Positions 63,635 to 64,000 of a DNA stretch of 64,000 bases are shown here, piece after piece. This DNA is from Amygdalobacter nucleatus. GTDB taxonomy: Bacteria; Bacillota; Clostridia; Saccharofermentanales; Fastidiosipilaceae. The notes below the pieces were generated by a model, which was not told the DNA's origin, did no database searches, and worked only from the letters and a program-made list of their open reading frames with translations. How positions within the stretch are numbered: the stretch's first letter is position 1; each line of letters begins with the position of its first letter. The position numbers and the translations under genes were made by a program. The stretch is taken from the NCBI RefSeq assembly GCF_029167365.1, contig NZ_JARFNM010000001.1:124001-188000 (forward strand), read 5' to 3'.

Positions 63635-64000
63635 ATCGGCTAAATCGCTTCTAGCTTGTATTGTGTTGCTTGCAATGATTGGAGCTTGTAAACCGGCAAG
63701 GGATGCAGATAAGCTGAATGCTTCTATGCCAACTTTGACTTCTACACGAAGTTCAGCTTTGACGCCCACAATCACCTATTCTGATAAGCACGCTGATCCT
63801 TCTTCGATAAAGTGTATGCTTCCTAGTGGGACAGGATTTTACTCTGAGGAAATGCCTTGTAAATTGCTGACGGAGGACAATTTCGATGACAAAATAGTAT
63901 ATGTGACTATTTTTGAATATGATAAAGATCCTAGAAGTGATTTTATAAGTGCAAATGGAAAGAATATCAGTAAGGCAGCCTTGAAAAATGAGTTGACGAG
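63618..64000 (+). CDS. Putative lipoprotein, cut by window end
   Basis: ATG 63618 reads MLSINKSAKSLLACIVLLAMIGACKPARD: a lipoprotein signal with lipobox IGAC (Cys24). A Ser/Thr linker and then SIKCMLPSGTGFYSEEMPCKLL follow; open to the window end (127 codons). Family not recognised. It overlaps the end of the frameshifted gene, so the two were an operon. Confidence 0.65.
   Translation, partial: MLSINKSAKSLLACIVLLAMIGACKPARDADKLNASMPTLTSTRSSALTPTITYSDKHADPSSIKCMLPSGTGFYSEEMPCKLLTEDNFDDKIVYVTIFEYDKDPRSDFISANGKNISKAALKNELT

Overview
The window is chromosomal DNA from a low-GC Gram-positive bacterium (Firmicutes, Clostridia side). Evidence: the dnaA-dnaN-recF-remB-gyrB-soj block, CtsR-controlled clpC, SpoIIIJ-free but Firmicutes-like housekeeping sets (recG-rsmD-coaD), lipoproteins with classic lipoboxes, a surface protein with InlB-type repeats and a sortase-like tail, and AGGAGG-type ribosome sites. 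Fermentative, host-associated life is suggested by sugar ABC transport, surface proteins and decayed toxin genes. The species cannot be fixed from sequence alone. No rRNA, tRNA or CRISPR array was recognised.

Region 1 (1-8.7 kb) is the replication origin block, all on the minus strand: a VanZ-like membrane gene, dnaA, an oriC-like gap with DnaA boxes, dnaN, recF, remB, gyrB, soj (parA), and the first bases of a probable parB. Two perfect 16-bp parS sites lie at 11.5 and 14.0 kb, so the whole ParABS partition system plus origin is visible. Region 2 (8.7-19.6 kb) carries a very divergent CobB-like protein, an FtsJ-type methyltransferase, a DEDDh exonuclease, the tdh-kbl threonine-to-glycine pair, gpmA, an orphan DinJ-type antitoxin, a cysteine hydrolase and an S9 peptidase.

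Region 3 (19.6-27.1 kb) is an accessory island: a decayed DUF3990/HTH module, a relaxase remnant broken at homopolymers, two AT-rich small membrane protein genes, a large surface protein whose frame is switched off by a G7 tract (candidate phase variation), and a broken DUF4143-type ATPase. Region 4 (27.1-47.8 kb) is mostly housekeeping: ctsR-clpC without mcsAB, HAD enzymes, a Fic protein, MsrAB, a CpXC/chorismate-mutase-like/rpiB/phosphohexomutase run, M18 aminopeptidase, beta-phosphoglucomutase, Nudix, xth, recG, rsmD and coaD. A secreted-protein family occurs as an intact copy (46-47 kb) and a decayed copy (32 kb).

Region 5 (47.8-64 kb) has an mgl-type sugar ABC operon in which the binding protein appears circularly permuted and the permease carries a long N-terminal coiled coil; then a DivIVA/ATPase-like protein, ddl, a DUF1934 fusion and a degenerate CPBP membrane protein; then a minus-strand ABC operon (binding protein, fused permease, ATPase with a 120-residue insertion); and finally a frameshifted secreted beta-rich protein and a partial lipoprotein gene. 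A theme across the window is that ordinary housekeeping proteins carry unusual charged or low-complexity insertions or tails.
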